A stretch of DNA of 64,000 nt from Candidatus Fermentithermobacillaceae bacterium (GCA_020725645.1 DYEQ01000092.1:1-64000); one strand, 5' to 3'; positions 45,993-55,726 are shown, counted from the first letter of the stretch. Made by a program: numbers and translations. Notes: generated by a model not told the origin, from the letters alone.

Positions 45993-46439
45993 TTGTCATT
46001 GCGCCTGTATGAGCTGATGTTCATCACCAGACCGGACCTGGACGAGGAGAAGGTAGCTTCCATCGCCAGCAAATACCAGGATATCATCACTTCCGCCGGC
46101 GGTCAGGTGAAAAAGCAGGACAAGTGGGGAAAACGAAGACTCGCCTACGAAATCGACGGTCAGCGCGAAGGAGTATACATGCTCATAACATTTGAAGGCG
46201 AACCCGCCCTTACGAAAGAACTCGACCGCCTCATGAAAATCGACGCTGACCTCCTCAGGCACATGATCGTCCGGGCTTCCCCATCGAGTCTCGAACCTCC
46301 TAAGCCCAAGGTGCGAAAAGGTCGTCCGGCCGAAGCTCTTGGCGGCACCGAACGGGTCGAGGGGCACGAGCCAAGGGAAACCGGTGAGCGTGTCGCTGGC
46401 GAGCCAGCTGTCCCCACTCCAGAAGGTTTAGAGAGCTGA
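45993..46439 (+). CDS. rpsF: 30S ribosomal protein S6 with long acidic C-terminal tail
   Basis: 148 residues from TTG 45993 (AAGGGGG upstream); S6 is usually 95-100. The S6 core LRLYELMFITRPDLDEEKV, then QDKWGKRRLAYEIDGQREGVYMLITF, is complete by about residue 95. The remaining fifty residues are rich in Glu, Pro and Gly, typical of tails seen in some Bacillota. It forms the usual rpsF-ssb-rpsR group, in which S6 and S18 assemble together on 16S rRNA. Confidence 0.9.
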   Translation: MSLRLYELMFITRPDLDEEKVASIASKYQDIITSAGGQVKKQDKWGKRRLAYEIDGQREGVYMLITFEGEPALTKELDRLMKIDADLLRHMIVRASPSSLEPPKPKVRKGRPAEALGGTERVEGHEPRETGERVAGEPAVPTPEGLES

Positions 46440-46511
46440 TAGATGGTTTGGGATCGGGTTTTTCAGTTGTCGCCAACATCTCGATAAGATGAGAAACTGG
46501 AGGGACGCTCG

Positions 46512-47006
46512 ATGCTCAACCGGATCGTGTTGGTAGGGCGGCTTACGAGGGACCCGGAACTCAGGTACACACCCTCGGCCAAGGCGGTAGCTTCCTTTAC
46601 GCTCGCCGTCGATCGCCGCCGGAATCAGCAGGGAGAAAGAGAAACCGATTTCATCGACATAGTCACATGGGGCCGCCTGGCTGAAACCTGCTCTAATTAC
46701 CTGTCTAAAGGGCGACTGGTGGCAGTCGAAGGGAGGCTCCAGATCAGGTCTTACCAGACCCAGGACGGGCAGAAACGGAAAGTGGCAGAAGTTGTGGCTG
46801 ACGGGGTCCACTTCCTGTCGGCGCCCTCGAGGGCGGATGCGGAAGCGCTGGAGACAGCTTCGCTTGAGGAAGACGAATCCGTCGATTCCGCTGGTGCCAA
46901 CGGCGAATCGCCGCTCTCCGGGGAGCTGCGTGTTGATGAAGAATCCGGTGGCGGTCCAGGGCCTGAAGCGGGCAGGAAGTCCGCCGGAGGGAGCCCGAAG
47001 TCCTAG
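46512..47006 (+). CDS. ssb: Single-stranded DNA-binding protein lacking the acidic C-terminal tip
   Basis: 164 residues. OB-fold core: MLNRIVLVGRLTRDPELRYT, then DFIDIVTWGRLAETC and GRLVAVEGRLQIRSYQ. The linker is acidic, but the protein ends SAGGSPKS rather than with the (D/E)D(D)IPF tip that recruits RecG, PriA, DnaG partners and others. No such tip is found in other frames just downstream. Thus it may not recruit those partners, or a second SSB elsewhere does so. The genes around it (rpsF, rpsR) are those normally found with the main SSB. Confidence 0.9.
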   Translation: MLNRIVLVGRLTRDPELRYTPSAKAVASFTLAVDRRRNQQGERETDFIDIVTWGRLAETCSNYLSKGRLVAVEGRLQIRSYQTQDGQKRKVAEVVADGVHFLSAPSRADAEALETASLEEDESVDSAGANGESPLSGELRVDEESGGGPGPEAGRKSAGGSPKS

Positions 47007-47187
47007 TCCGGCCGGCGAAGCTGCGGTCCAGGCGTGACGGGGCAGATGAACTGCCGGCCGGCATACTGAAGTTCCAAGGCCCGAAAACTCTAGACCAAAA
47101 GCTGCCCGCAAGGAAGTCCCAAGAATGGGTCAAGCGCCCCGGCCCGGCATCACCCCGGCGTCGGGCTCAGGTAGGGAGGATGTCGCA

Positions 47188-47418
47188 TTGAGGCGAGAAC
47201 ACGGTCGAAAAGCAAGAAGAAAGGTATGCGCCTTTAGCGTCGACGGGATTGAGGAGATAGACTACAAGGATGTTCCCAGGTTGCGGCGCTATCTCACCGA
47301 GAGAGGGAAGATCCTTCCCCGGCGCATCACCGGGAATTGCGCCCGTCACCAGCGCCAGCTCACTCGGGCTATCAAAAGGGCGAGAGTGATGGCTCTGTTG
47401 CCCTTTACGGTCGAATGA
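47188..47418 (+). CDS. rpsR: 30S ribosomal protein S18
   Basis: 76 residues from TTG 47188 (GGGAGG upstream); the track's 47125 start adds non-family residues. The core [23 protein letters not shown], then [27 protein letters not shown] is intact, with cysteines in KVCAF and NCARH as in the zinc-binding S18 variant (two Cys visible here). It ends the rpsF-ssb-rpsR unit, 181 bases after ssb. Confidence 0.93.
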   Translation: MRREHGRKARRKVCAFSVDGIEEIDYKDVPRLRRYLTERGKILPRRITGNCARHQRQLTRAIKRARVMALLPFTVE

Positions 47419-47596
47419 CCGCACCTGCCAGCGTGTGGCGCTAAACGTTGCCGAATGTTAAGGTGATCCTGAGGCGAAGACGGCTTCGCCGGCCCGCAAT
47501 GGAGAGTCCGGTGGTGGCATGCCATAACGCTGGGCAAAGCTCGCGGACTGCGGGCCGAGCGTCGTCGGTTCGCAACGAAATTGCGGGATGGGAGTG

Positions 47597-47620
47597 GGGC
47601 GCCGGAGAGATCCGGCGCCC
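47597..47620 (+). terminator. Ten-pair GAGA-tetraloop hairpin between rpsR and yybS
   Basis: GGGGCGCCGGA region: ten consecutive pairs (47597-47606 with 47611-47620) closed by a GAGA (GNRA) tetraloop. It has no U-run, so either a weak terminator or part of a structured RNA. The rest of 47419-47677 shows several more GC-rich inverted repeats and no gene. Confidence 0.5.
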
Positions 47621-47677
47621 TACCTCCAGGCTGGGCACCGACCGGATAGGTCAAGCCGGATTAGGAAGGGAAATTGA

Positions 47678-48694
47678 ATGATAAACAGAGATCATGCGGG
47701 GGTCCGCAGGCAGGGCCACAGAGCTCTCGTCGAATCGGCGCTCCTCGCCGCGCTGGGCGCGGTCATAATTTCCCTGGCCGAGTACGCCCCGGTGACCGGA
47801 ATAGTGGTTGCCTTCCTCGGGCCGGTCCCGGTAGCTGTGGTCGTCTCAAGACACGGGTTGAAATGGGGGGTCCTGTCCGCCGTAGTAGCGACCCTTATTT
47901 CCATTGCCTTCCTTAACCCGATTTTCGCACTGGGAGCAGGCCTAACCTTGATCCTAGGCGGCCTAAGCTTGGGTTACGGCATAGTGAAAAAACTGGACGC
48001 ACAAAAGACACTTCTACTGATGACCGTCGCCGGAATCCTCATCGTTATCGTAAACGTCCTCGTGTTCTTCCTCGCCTTGGGTTTGGGTCCGGAGGCCCTT
48101 CTCAAGGAGACCACCGAATCTATGGTAACCGGAATCGAACAGGGGGCCAAGCTCGCTGCAAAGCTCACGGGACAGCCCATGGATGCCGCGGAATGGGCCA
48201 GGACCAGGCAGGAGATGATCACCGCTTTCGGCCAGACGCTCAGACAGGCAATCGTCGGGCTCGTCATTACAACTGCAGCTATCCATGCCTATCTCAATTA
48301 CACGATATCCGGTGCGGTGCTGCGTCGCTTTGGGGTGCATGTCAACGAGTTGCCACCGTTTTCCAGGTGGATCTTCCCGCCGTGGGCCGGGCTTTTGTTC
48401 TTCCTGGCAAGCAGCGTCCCAGGTGTCTTCGCAAAGGAGCTGGCCATGTACCCCCTGCTTCGAGCGGTCATTCTAAACGTGGTCGTCGGGACCACCCTAT
48501 TTGTGCTGGTCGAAGGGCTGAGTCTCCTCTCTTACTATCTCAAACAAGCTAAGATGCCCCAGTTTCTCATCGTTTTCCTCAGCATTTACGTCGTTGCCAG
48601 CCCGTCTTTCAGCTTTCTTGCCCAGCTTTCCGGAGCTCTCGATGCCATGATGGACTTCAGGAGGATTCGCTGGGGTGAGCTTGAAGACTTATGA
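47678..48694 (+). CDS. YybS-like DUF2232 membrane protein
   Basis: 338 residues with about seven or eight membrane helices (first one about residues 15-35). Family start SALLAALGAVIISLAEYAPVTGIVVAFLGPVPVAVVVSRHGLKWGVLSAVV matches YybS proteins found before rplI. The ATG follows GGAAGGG. In B. subtilis yybS is followed by the phosphodiesterase gene gdpP and then rplI; here rplI follows directly. Function is unknown (proposed transporter or wall-linked role is not established). Confidence 0.82.
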   Translation: MINRDHAGVRRQGHRALVESALLAALGAVIISLAEYAPVTGIVVAFLGPVPVAVVVSRHGLKWGVLSAVVATLISIAFLNPIFALGAGLTLILGGLSLGYGIVKKLDAQKTLLLMTVAGILIVIVNVLVFFLALGLGPEALLKETTESMVTGIEQGAKLAAKLTGQPMDAAEWARTRQEMITAFGQTLRQAIVGLVITTAAIHAYLNYTISGAVLRRFGVHVNELPPFSRWIFPPWAGLLFFLASSVPGVFAKELAMYPLLRAVILNVVVGTTLFVLVEGLSLLSYYLKQAKMPQFLIVFLSIYVVASPSFSFLAQLSGALDAMMDFRRIRWGELEDL

Positions 48695-48790
48695 TAGTAT
48701 GGAACGGTGTCTTCTTTGGCGACGCAGGTGCGAAGTTCGAACTGAGCTTCCGTACCTGGTGAGGCCGAATAGTGAGGTGAGAGTCGTCCG

Positions 48791-49264
48791 ATGAGGGTCA
48801 TCTTGAAAAAGGACGTTCCCGGCCTCGGGCGCCGGGGCGATACCGTTCAAGTGAAAGACGGCTACGCCTGGAACTATCTCATTCCCCGGGAGATCGCCGT
48901 ACCCGCCACTGACGGCCGGCTCAGGGAAGAGCAGTCAAGGAAAGAAGCTCTGAAGTCTAAGGAGTCCAGGCTTCTGGAGGCAGCCCGGCAGGACGCGGCG
49001 AGAATCCAGGGGAAGCGAGTAGTAGTTTGTGCCAGGGCGGGACAGGGGCGCCTTTTCGGGTCGGTTACGGCCCGGGATATCGCCGATGCCTTGTCCCGGC
49101 AGTATGGTTTTCAGGTGGACAAGAGAAAGATTCTCCTCGAGGAAAATCTTAAGGAGATGGGTGTTCACGAAGTGCAAATCCAGATTCATCCTCTGGTAAA
49201 GGTAACGATTGAGGTGGAAATCAAAGCGGAGGTGAAAAAGAAAAATGAAAAGCAAAGCTGGTAA
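48791..49264 (+). CDS. rplI: 50S ribosomal protein L9
   Basis: 157 residues. MRVILKKDVPGLGRRGDTVQVKDGYAWNYLIP is the L9 N-terminal domain; the long connecting helix and C-terminal domain (GSVTARDIADALSRQYGFQVDKRKI) follow. Normal length (about 148). Its last 20 bases overlap the start of the Lon-family gene in another frame. Confidence 0.95.
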   Translation: MRVILKKDVPGLGRRGDTVQVKDGYAWNYLIPREIAVPATDGRLREEQSRKEALKSKESRLLEAARQDAARIQGKRVVVCARAGQGRLFGSVTARDIADALSRQYGFQVDKRKILLEENLKEMGVHEVQIQIHPLVKVTIEVEIKAEVKKKNEKQSW

Positions 49265-51191
49265 AGAAATTCTCAAAAACGATGAGACACTCGAGTTTTC
49301 TCCGCATAGCGAAGATATGTTAAAGCGGCGCGTCGGGGCTATGTTCAGCCTTCTCGCGTCAATATACGGACCGGATAAGCTCGTGCTAAAAGCAGGAAAA
49401 CTGGGGGCTCTCGGAGGTATGAGGTCCGACGACCTCTCCAGTCAAGTGCTGGCGTTGCAAAAGGTGGTGTTCGACGACCCCGGTCTGCGGGCGAAGCCCC
49501 GCATAGAGGAAATTCCGGTCATCCTCGATAACTGCCAGGATGAAATCGCGGACTTCGTGGCGAGACAGTCGGTGGAGCAGGAGATGGAGGCCCGGGTATC
49601 GAGAAAGCTTCAAGAGAAGCACCAGGCCTACCTTAACGAGATAAGGAGAGAGGTCCTCCAGGAAGAAGTCGGGCCCGAAACCCCCGCCACCAAGCAAAAA
49701 CTGAAGGAGCTTCTTAAGCTCGAGAAGCGCACTCTCTCCGTGTCATGCCTTCAGCTGGTGAGGCCGAAATCCCTCAAAGAGATCGTCGGGCAGGACAGGG
49801 CGATTAAAGACCTCCTGGCTAAGGTAGCGAGCCCTTATCCGCAGCACGTGATCCTATACGGTCCTCCGGGCGTGGGTAAGACGTCCGTCGCCCGCCTCGT
49901 CCTCGAAGAGGCCAAGAAGATGGCATGTACTCCCTTTGCCCCGGATGCACCGTTCATCGAGACGGACGGCGCGACACTGAGGTGGGACCCAAGGGAAATA
50001 ACAAACCCCCTTCTAGGCTCCGTCCACGATCCCATTTACCAAGGAGCTAGGCGGGACCTGGCCGAAGGCGGCATACCCGAACCCAAAATCGGCCTGGTTA
50101 CTCAAGCTTCCGGGGGTGTCCTCTTCATCGACGAGATCGGCGAGATGGATCCCCTACTTCAAAACAAGCTCTTGAAAGTGCTGGAGGATAAGAGAGTGAC
50201 CTTCGAGTCGTCCTACTACGACCCGGACGACCCTCGCGTACCGAAATACGTAAAGAGGCTCTTTTCCAAAGGCGCTCCCGCCGATTTCATATTGATCGGT
50301 GCCACCACCAGAGAACCGGAAGAGCTCAGCCCGGCCTTGAGGTCCAGGTGCGCCGAGGTGTTCTTCGATCCCCTTACGCCCGAACACATCATCGAGATCC
50401 TGAAGAATGCGGCGAAGAAGCTCCGTGCGAAACTCAGTAAGGAAGCTCTGGAACTCATAGCTGATCACACCATCGAAGGGCGAAAGGCTGTGGGGATCCT
50501 GGCCGATGCTTTTGCGGCGAGCCTCTACGAAGCCGGCGGCGCGAAGCCGGAAAGAGGCTATATCCAGGTGACTGTCGACCACGTGAAGGAAGCTATCAGG
50601 TCTGCCAGGCTTCTCCCCTACGTGACTGTGAAGGCCCGGGACGAAATGGAGGTGGGCCGTACTTTCGGCCTCGGCGTCCTCGGACACGTCGGTTCCGTGC
50701 TGGAAGTGGAGGCCGTAGCTTTTCCGGCGAAAGAGGCGGGTAAAGGTGCCATACGCATGAACGATACTGCGGGCTCCATGGTCAAGGACTCCCTTTTCAA
50801 CGCCGCAGCTGCCTTGAGGAAGGTTCTAGGGGTTGACCCAGGGGCGTGGGATATCCAGGTAAACATCGTGGGAGGAGCTCAGGTGGACGGCCCCTCGGCG
50901 GGCCTGGCCATCTGCCTCGCGGTGATGTCAGCGGTGAGGGAGATACCCCTGAGGCAGGATGTCGCAGTGACCGGCGAAGTCTCCCTGAGGGGTCAGGTGA
51001 AAGCTATCGGTGGGGTGTACGAGAAGATATACGGCGCCAGGCAAGCTGGGATGAAGAAGGTCTTGCTCCCTCTGGAAAATGCCCAGGGGGTTCCCGCGGT
51101 TAGAGGGATCGAAGTCGCATTCGTGCGGGATGTGTCCGAAGCTTTGGACCACCTAAACCCCAGCTGGAGGCAATTCCTCCAGACCGCATAA
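49245..51191 (+). CDS. lonC: LonC-type ATP-dependent protease (sporulation-associated)
   Basis: 648 residues. The N-terminal 175 residues lack the Lon substrate domain and are charged and helical. The AAA+ domain has Walker A LYGPPGVGKTSVARL and Walker B GGVLFIDEIGEMDP. The protease domain contains the catalytic Ser in GGAQVDGPSAGLAICLAVM and Lys in LRGQVKAIGGVYEKI. This order and length match the LonC family of spore formers, which lies between rplI and dnaB in some genomes. It starts inside rplI with GGAGGTG upstream. Whether it is ATP-dependent in practice is not clear; some LonC members lack effective ATPase. Confidence 0.88.
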   Translation: MKSKAGKEILKNDETLEFSPHSEDMLKRRVGAMFSLLASIYGPDKLVLKAGKLGALGGMRSDDLSSQVLALQKVVFDDPGLRAKPRIEEIPVILDNCQDEIADFVARQSVEQEMEARVSRKLQEKHQAYLNEIRREVLQEEVGPETPATKQKLKELLKLEKRTLSVSCLQLVRPKSLKEIVGQDRAIKDLLAKVASPYPQHVILYGPPGVGKTSVARLVLEEAKKMACTPFAPDAPFIETDGATLRWDPREITNPLLGSVHDPIYQGARRDLAEGGIPEPKIGLVTQASGGVLFIDEIGEMDPLLQNKLLKVLEDKRVTFESSYYDPDDPRVPKYVKRLFSKGAPADFILIGATTREPEELSPALRSRCAEVFFDPLTPEHIIEILKNAAKKLRAKLSKEALELIADHTIEGRKAVGILADAFAASLYEAGGAKPERGYIQVTVDHVKEAIRSARLLPYVTVKARDEMEVGRTFGLGVLGHVGSVLEVEAVAFPAKEAGKGAIRMNDTAGSMVKDSLFNAAAALRKVLGVDPGAWDIQVNIVGGAQVDGPSAGLAICLAVMSAVREIPLRQDVAVTGEVSLRGQVKAIGGVYEKIYGARQAGMKKVLLPLENAQGVPAVRGIEVAFVRDVSEALDHLNPSWRQFLQTA

Positions 51192-51296
51192 CCGGCAAGG
51201 ACCTGGGCCTAACGGAGGAACCGGCGAAAGCTTGGGGCAAAGGGAAGACGAGTCCGATCTGAACCCATTGCAGCATGGTCGAAAGGGGGGAGGCCG

Positions 51297-52619
51297 GTGG
51301 GGTCGAGCGAGGAGCGGATACCGCCCCAGAACCTGGAGGCGGAACAATCAGTGCTCGGCTCAATGCTCATCGACAAAGATGCGGCGGTGTACTGCGCAGA
51401 TGTCCTCGATCCCGAAGACTTTTACAAAGACGCTCACCGAGTGATTTTCGCCCGGATGCTCGAAATGCTCGATATGGGTGAACCGACCGATCTCGTCACC
51501 GTATCGGATAAGCTCAGGGCTACCGGCGAACTCGAGAAGGTTGGAGGGGCATCGTTCCTAGGGATGCTAGCCAACTTCGTACCGACCGCCGCCAATGTCG
51601 AGCATTACGCGAGAATAGTGAAGGAAAAGGCGGTTTTGAGGCGGCTTATCTCGGCCGCCACCGAAATTGCCTCTTCCGCCTACTCAGTTCAGACCGAAGT
51701 CGATGAGATCCTGGATAAAGCTGAGCAAGCTATATTCGACGTAGCTCAAAAACGACCGGGGAACACCTGCATACCACTGAAGGACGTTCTCGTAGAGACC
51801 ATGGAGCACCTGGAGTACCTGTCCTCCAAGCCCGGGGGTACCATCGGCCTTGCGACCGGCTTGAAGGATCTCGACAGGATCACATCGGGATTCCAGCAGT
51901 CAGACCTCATTATCCTGGCCGCCAGACCCTCCGTTGGCAAGACTTCCCTCGCGCTCAACATAGCGAAAAACGTAGCCTTAAAAGAAGAAGTGCCTGTCGT
52001 CATCTTCAGCCTTGAAATGTCCAGGGAGCAAGTAGCTCAGAGGCTCCTGTGCTCTGAGGCCCATATCGACAGCCAGCGCTTGCGAGGCGGCTTTTTGAGC
52101 AACGAGGAATGGCGTAGCTTATCGGTCGCCCTGGGCCGGCTGGCGGAAGCTAAGATATACATCGACGATACACCCTCCCTTTCCACCATGGAACTGAGGT
52201 CAAGGTGCAGGCGCCTCAAGAGCCAGACCGGGCTCGGACTCGTGGTGGTGGATTACTTGCAGCTCATGAGACCATCGAGGAGAGGGGAAAACAGGCAACA
52301 GGAGATTTCGGAGATCTCCCGGTCATTAAAGAGCTTGGCCCGGGAAATCAACGTTCCGGTTCTGGCCATGTCGCAGCTGTCCCGGGCGGTGGAACAAAGG
52401 CAGGACCGCCGTCCTCTTCTGTCAGACCTCAGGGAATCGGGCGCCATCGAACAGGATGCCGACGTGGTTCTGTTTCTTTACACGGACCCTGAGCTTGAGA
52501 ATCAGAACGAAATCGAACTGATTATAGCCAAGCAACGGAATGGACCTACCGCCAGCATAAGGCTGTTCTACTCCCGGGAGACGTGCAGCTTCGGTGACCT
52601 GGATGTGATGCACGCGTAA
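51297..52619 (+). CDS. dnaB: Replicative DNA helicase DnaB
   Basis: 440 residues from GTG 51297 (GGGGGGAGG upstream). Ring helicase at the fork. N-terminal domain: RIPPQNLEAEQSVLGSMLIDKDA. RecA-like domain: Walker A AARPSVGKTSLALNIA, Walker B LGLVVVDYLQLM, and the Arg-containing segments SRSLKSLAREINVPVLAMSQLSRAVEQR and DLRESGAIEQDADVV. The end is DLDVMHA rather than the usual longer tail; otherwise normal. It follows lonC by 105 bases. Confidence 0.96.
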   Translation: MGSSEERIPPQNLEAEQSVLGSMLIDKDAAVYCADVLDPEDFYKDAHRVIFARMLEMLDMGEPTDLVTVSDKLRATGELEKVGGASFLGMLANFVPTAANVEHYARIVKEKAVLRRLISAATEIASSAYSVQTEVDEILDKAEQAIFDVAQKRPGNTCIPLKDVLVETMEHLEYLSSKPGGTIGLATGLKDLDRITSGFQQSDLIILAARPSVGKTSLALNIAKNVALKEEVPVVIFSLEMSREQVAQRLLCSEAHIDSQRLRGGFLSNEEWRSLSVALGRLAEAKIYIDDTPSLSTMELRSRCRRLKSQTGLGLVVVDYLQLMRPSRRGENRQQEISEISRSLKSLAREINVPVLAMSQLSRAVEQRQDRRPLLSDLRESGAIEQDADVVLFLYTDPELENQNEIELIIAKQRNGPTASIRLFYSRETCSFGDLDVMHA

Positions 52620-52655
52620 GCTGGTCGGGAGGCAGCGGACCCGGTTGAGCGAAGG

Positions 52656-54071
52656 ATGGTGGACTTGATGAAACGGTGGGACGTCATCATCGTAGGCGCG
52701 GGACCCGCGGGTATTTTTACCGCGCTGGAGCTTAGCGAAAAGCTTCCGGGGGCTTCCATCCTGATGCTGGAAAAAGGTCCGGAAATCCAGAAGCGCATCT
52801 GCCCCAGGAATACCCTGGCACGGGGATGTCGGGAATGCTCTCCCTGCTCCATCGTATCCGGCTGGGGAGGCGCGGGTGCCTTCTCCGACGGGAAGCTTAC
52901 CCTTACCCCGCGGTTTGGCGGACTCCTCCCCGAGTACCTCGGGAGGCAGGAGGTAACCGAGCTCATAGAGTACGTGGATGGGATCTGGAAGCGGTTTGGG
53001 GCTCCCAACAGGCTGTTCGGAGCGGATGAAGAGGCAGTCTCCTCCCTGGTTAAAGAGGCCGCCAGGGCCGGCCTGGAGCTCATCCCCGCCCGCATCAGGC
53101 ATCTCGGTACAGAAAAGTGCCCGGACATCCTCAAGGCGATGTACACCCACCTTACGAAAAAGGTGGAGATTCGCACTGGCGTGACGGTGGATAGAATACT
53201 CATCCGGGACGGACGTGTCCACGGGGTCGCCCTGGCGGACGGCGCTTCCGAACTCTCCACCAGTGTCGTCGTAGCGCCCGGGCGGGAAGGGGCCTGGTGG
53301 TTTTCGGAGGAGGCCGAGCGCATCGGCTTGAGCCTCGAAGCTAATCCAGTGGACATAGGGGTCCGGGTGGAGGTTCCGGCAGTCCTCACCGACGAAATTA
53401 CCGAAAAGATATGGGAGTTCAAGATACATTACTATTCGCGGGCTTTTGACGACCTGGTGCGAACGTTTTGCGTATGTCCCAGGGGCGAAGTGGTGATGGA
53501 GAATTCCGCCGGCGTCATTACGGTCAACGGGCACTCCTACAGCGGCAAGCAGACGGAAAACACGAACTTCGCCGTCCTGGTATCGAAGACTTTTACCGAA
53601 CCTTTCAAGGAACCCATAGCGTACGGAAAAAACATCGCCACTCTCGCCAACATGCTAGGCGGGGGCGTCCTTGTGCAAAGGTTGGGTGACCTTTGGGAAG
53701 GACGGAGGTCGACGGCCCGGAGGCTCGCCAAAGGAATGGTCGAACCGACGCTTAAGGATGCCACTCCCGGCGACCTCACTCTCGTGCTTCCCTACCGGTA
53801 CGTGCTGAACATTCTGGAGATGCTCGAAGCTCTCGAAGAGTTCATCCCCGGGGTATGGTCGAGAAACACTTTGCTCTACGGGGTCGAGGTCAAGTTTTAC
53901 TCGTCTAGAGTCAAGGTGACACCGGATATGGAGACAGAAATCCCGGGACTCTTCGCCGTGGGAGACGGTGCAGGAATAACCCGCGGACTGGCGCAGGCAT
54001 CGGCATCCGGTGTTCGAGCTGCACGGGCTATCGCCCGCAGGATGGGATCTGGGGTGGAAAGCGCCGGGTGA
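52656..54071 (+). CDS. FAD-dependent dehydrogenase-like oxidoreductase
   Basis: 471 residues (ATG 52656; ATG 52668 is equally good). The Rossmann FAD motif is VIIVGAGPAGIFTALELSE, followed by the family block RICPRNTLARGCRECSPCSIVSGWGGAGAFSDGKL (five cysteines). The C-terminal FAD segment reads GLFAVGDGAGITRGLAQASASGVRAARAI. It belongs to the COG2509-type group of uncharacterised flavoproteins common in anaerobic Bacillota. Substrate and electron partner are unknown. Transcription probably continues from dnaB (36-base gap). A tRNA-Ser promoter follows right after its stop. Confidence 0.75.
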   Translation: MVDLMKRWDVIIVGAGPAGIFTALELSEKLPGASILMLEKGPEIQKRICPRNTLARGCRECSPCSIVSGWGGAGAFSDGKLTLTPRFGGLLPEYLGRQEVTELIEYVDGIWKRFGAPNRLFGADEEAVSSLVKEAARAGLELIPARIRHLGTEKCPDILKAMYTHLTKKVEIRTGVTVDRILIRDGRVHGVALADGASELSTSVVVAPGREGAWWFSEEAERIGLSLEANPVDIGVRVEVPAVLTDEITEKIWEFKIHYYSRAFDDLVRTFCVCPRGEVVMENSAGVITVNGHSYSGKQTENTNFAVLVSKTFTEPFKEPIAYGKNIATLANMLGGGVLVQRLGDLWEGRRSTARRLAKGMVEPTLKDATPGDLTLVLPYRYVLNILEMLEALEEFIPGVWSRNTLLYGVEVKFYSSRVKVTPDMETEIPGLFAVGDGAGITRGLAQASASGVRAARAIARRMGSGVESAG

Positions 54072-54089
54072 AGCACGGGGCCGGTGAAA

Positions 54090-54118
54090 TTGATCCACCC
54101 CCGGCCTTGTGGTATCAT
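54090..54118 (+). promoter_or_regulatory. Promoter of the tRNA-Ser (UGA) gene
   Basis: TTGATC, a 17-base spacer and TATCAT end 14 bases before the tRNA 5' end. Three or four of six bases match in each box, and the position is right for a start near 54125. Confidence 0.6.
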
Positions 54119-54132
54119 GGCGAAGCGAACGC

Positions 54133-54223
54133 GGAGGGGTGGCAGAGCGGTTGATCGCGGCAGTCTTGAAAACTGTTGAGGGCTTTGCGCCCTCCGTGGG
54201 TTCGAATCCCACCCCCTCCGCCA
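54133..54223 (+). tRNA. tRNA-Ser (UGA anticodon)
   Basis: Class II tRNA with acceptor GGAGGGG/CCCCTCC, anticodon loop CTTGAAA giving TGA, a long variable arm (GAGGGC...GCCCTC), T-arm GTGGGTTCGAATCCCAC and an encoded CCA. Confidence 0.95.
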
Positions 54224-54404
54224 CGACGTGAACATTACGACCTTAGGTTTCCAGACCCGCCGGGCGGCGGGCTACCTTCCAGTCGTGTACCCGCCCCGAT
54301 GAGCAGGTACGGGCCACTGGCGTAGAACGGCCGGACGTGCTATGATAAGCGTTGCAAACGGTGACCAAAGCGATGCCATCTACTTGTCGCCCGGGGGAAT
54401 AAGC

Positions 54405-54497
54405 GGAGAGGTCGCCTAGCAGGCCGAGGGCGACGGTTTGCTAAACCGTTAAGGGGCTAAAACCCCTTCGAGGGTTCGAATCCCTCCCTCTCCGCCA
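54405..54497 (+). tRNA. tRNA-Ser (GCU anticodon)
   Basis: Class II tRNA with acceptor GGAGAGG/CCTCTCC, anticodon stem ACGGT/ACCGT around TTGCTAA giving GCT, variable arm AAGGGGC...CCCCTT, T-arm GAGGGTTCGAATCCCTC and encoded CCA. Confidence 0.95.
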
Positions 54498-54502
54498 GTG
54501 GT

Positions 54503-54579
54503 GCGCCCGTAGCTCAATTGGATAGAGCGGCAGACTACGGATCTGTAGGCTGTGGGTTCGACTCCCGCCGGGCGCACCA
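54503..54579 (+). tRNA. tRNA-Arg (ACG anticodon, TadA target)
   Basis: Cloverleaf with acceptor GCGCCCG/CGGGCGC, anticodon stem GCAGA/TCTGT around CTACGGA giving ACG, and encoded CCA. Its A34 is the substrate that TadA converts to inosine; the tadA gene lies 206 bases downstream. It starts five bases after the CCA of tRNA-Ser (GCU). Confidence 0.95.
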
Positions 54580-54634
54580 GAAAAGTTTCGAATCGTAGAG
54601 AAGAGAAGGATTACGCAGAGAAAGGCTTTTACGT

Positions 54635-55379
<745 letters not shown>

Positions 55380-55441
55380 CGGATGTTTTTGTTTCCCTAA
55401 TCCGATCCTTGCCCTAACCTGAGATGGGATACGAGAGCGAC

Positions 55442-55531
55442 GGAGGGGTGTCGGAGCGGTTGAACGAGCCCGCCTCGAAAGCGGGTAGGCGTCCCTGCGC
55501 CTCGTGGGTTCGAATCCCACCCCCTCCGCCA
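55442..55531 (+). tRNA. tRNA-Ser (CGA anticodon)
   Basis: Class II tRNA with acceptor GGAGGGG/CCCCTCC, anticodon stem CCCGC/GCGGG around CTCGAAA giving CGA, a long variable arm and encoded CCA. Its acceptor and T-arm are almost identical to those of tRNA-Ser (UGA). Confidence 0.95.
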
Positions 55532-55566
55532 CCCGAAAGCCAATCCGACGTTAACCGGTTTTAAGC

Positions 55567-55660
55567 GGAGGGATGTCCGAGCGGCTGAAGGAGCACGCCT
55601 GGAGAGCGTGTAGACGGGCAAACACCTGTCTCGTGGGTTCAAATCCCACTCCCTCCGCCA
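55567..55660 (+). tRNA. tRNA-Ser (GGA anticodon)
   Basis: Class II tRNA with acceptor GGAGGGA/TCCCTCC, anticodon stem CACGC/GCGTG around CTGGAGA giving GGA, variable arm GACGGGC...CCTGTC and encoded CCA. With the other three it completes the serine isoacceptors. Confidence 0.95.
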
Positions 55661-55726
55661 TGACTTCTCCCGATCCGTCGAATTTCCGGCAGGCGAAATT
55701 CGCACGGAGTGCGGTTATTCGATTTT

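Noticed and set aside
53655-54224. Minus-strand ORF beginning MAEGVGFEPT (and similar ORFs at 54441-54722, 54753-55532 and 55397-55705)
   Set aside because: These are the well-known false proteins made by translating tRNA genes and their flanks in the wrong direction (MAEGVGFEPT, ARAGEDSNLR-like strings).
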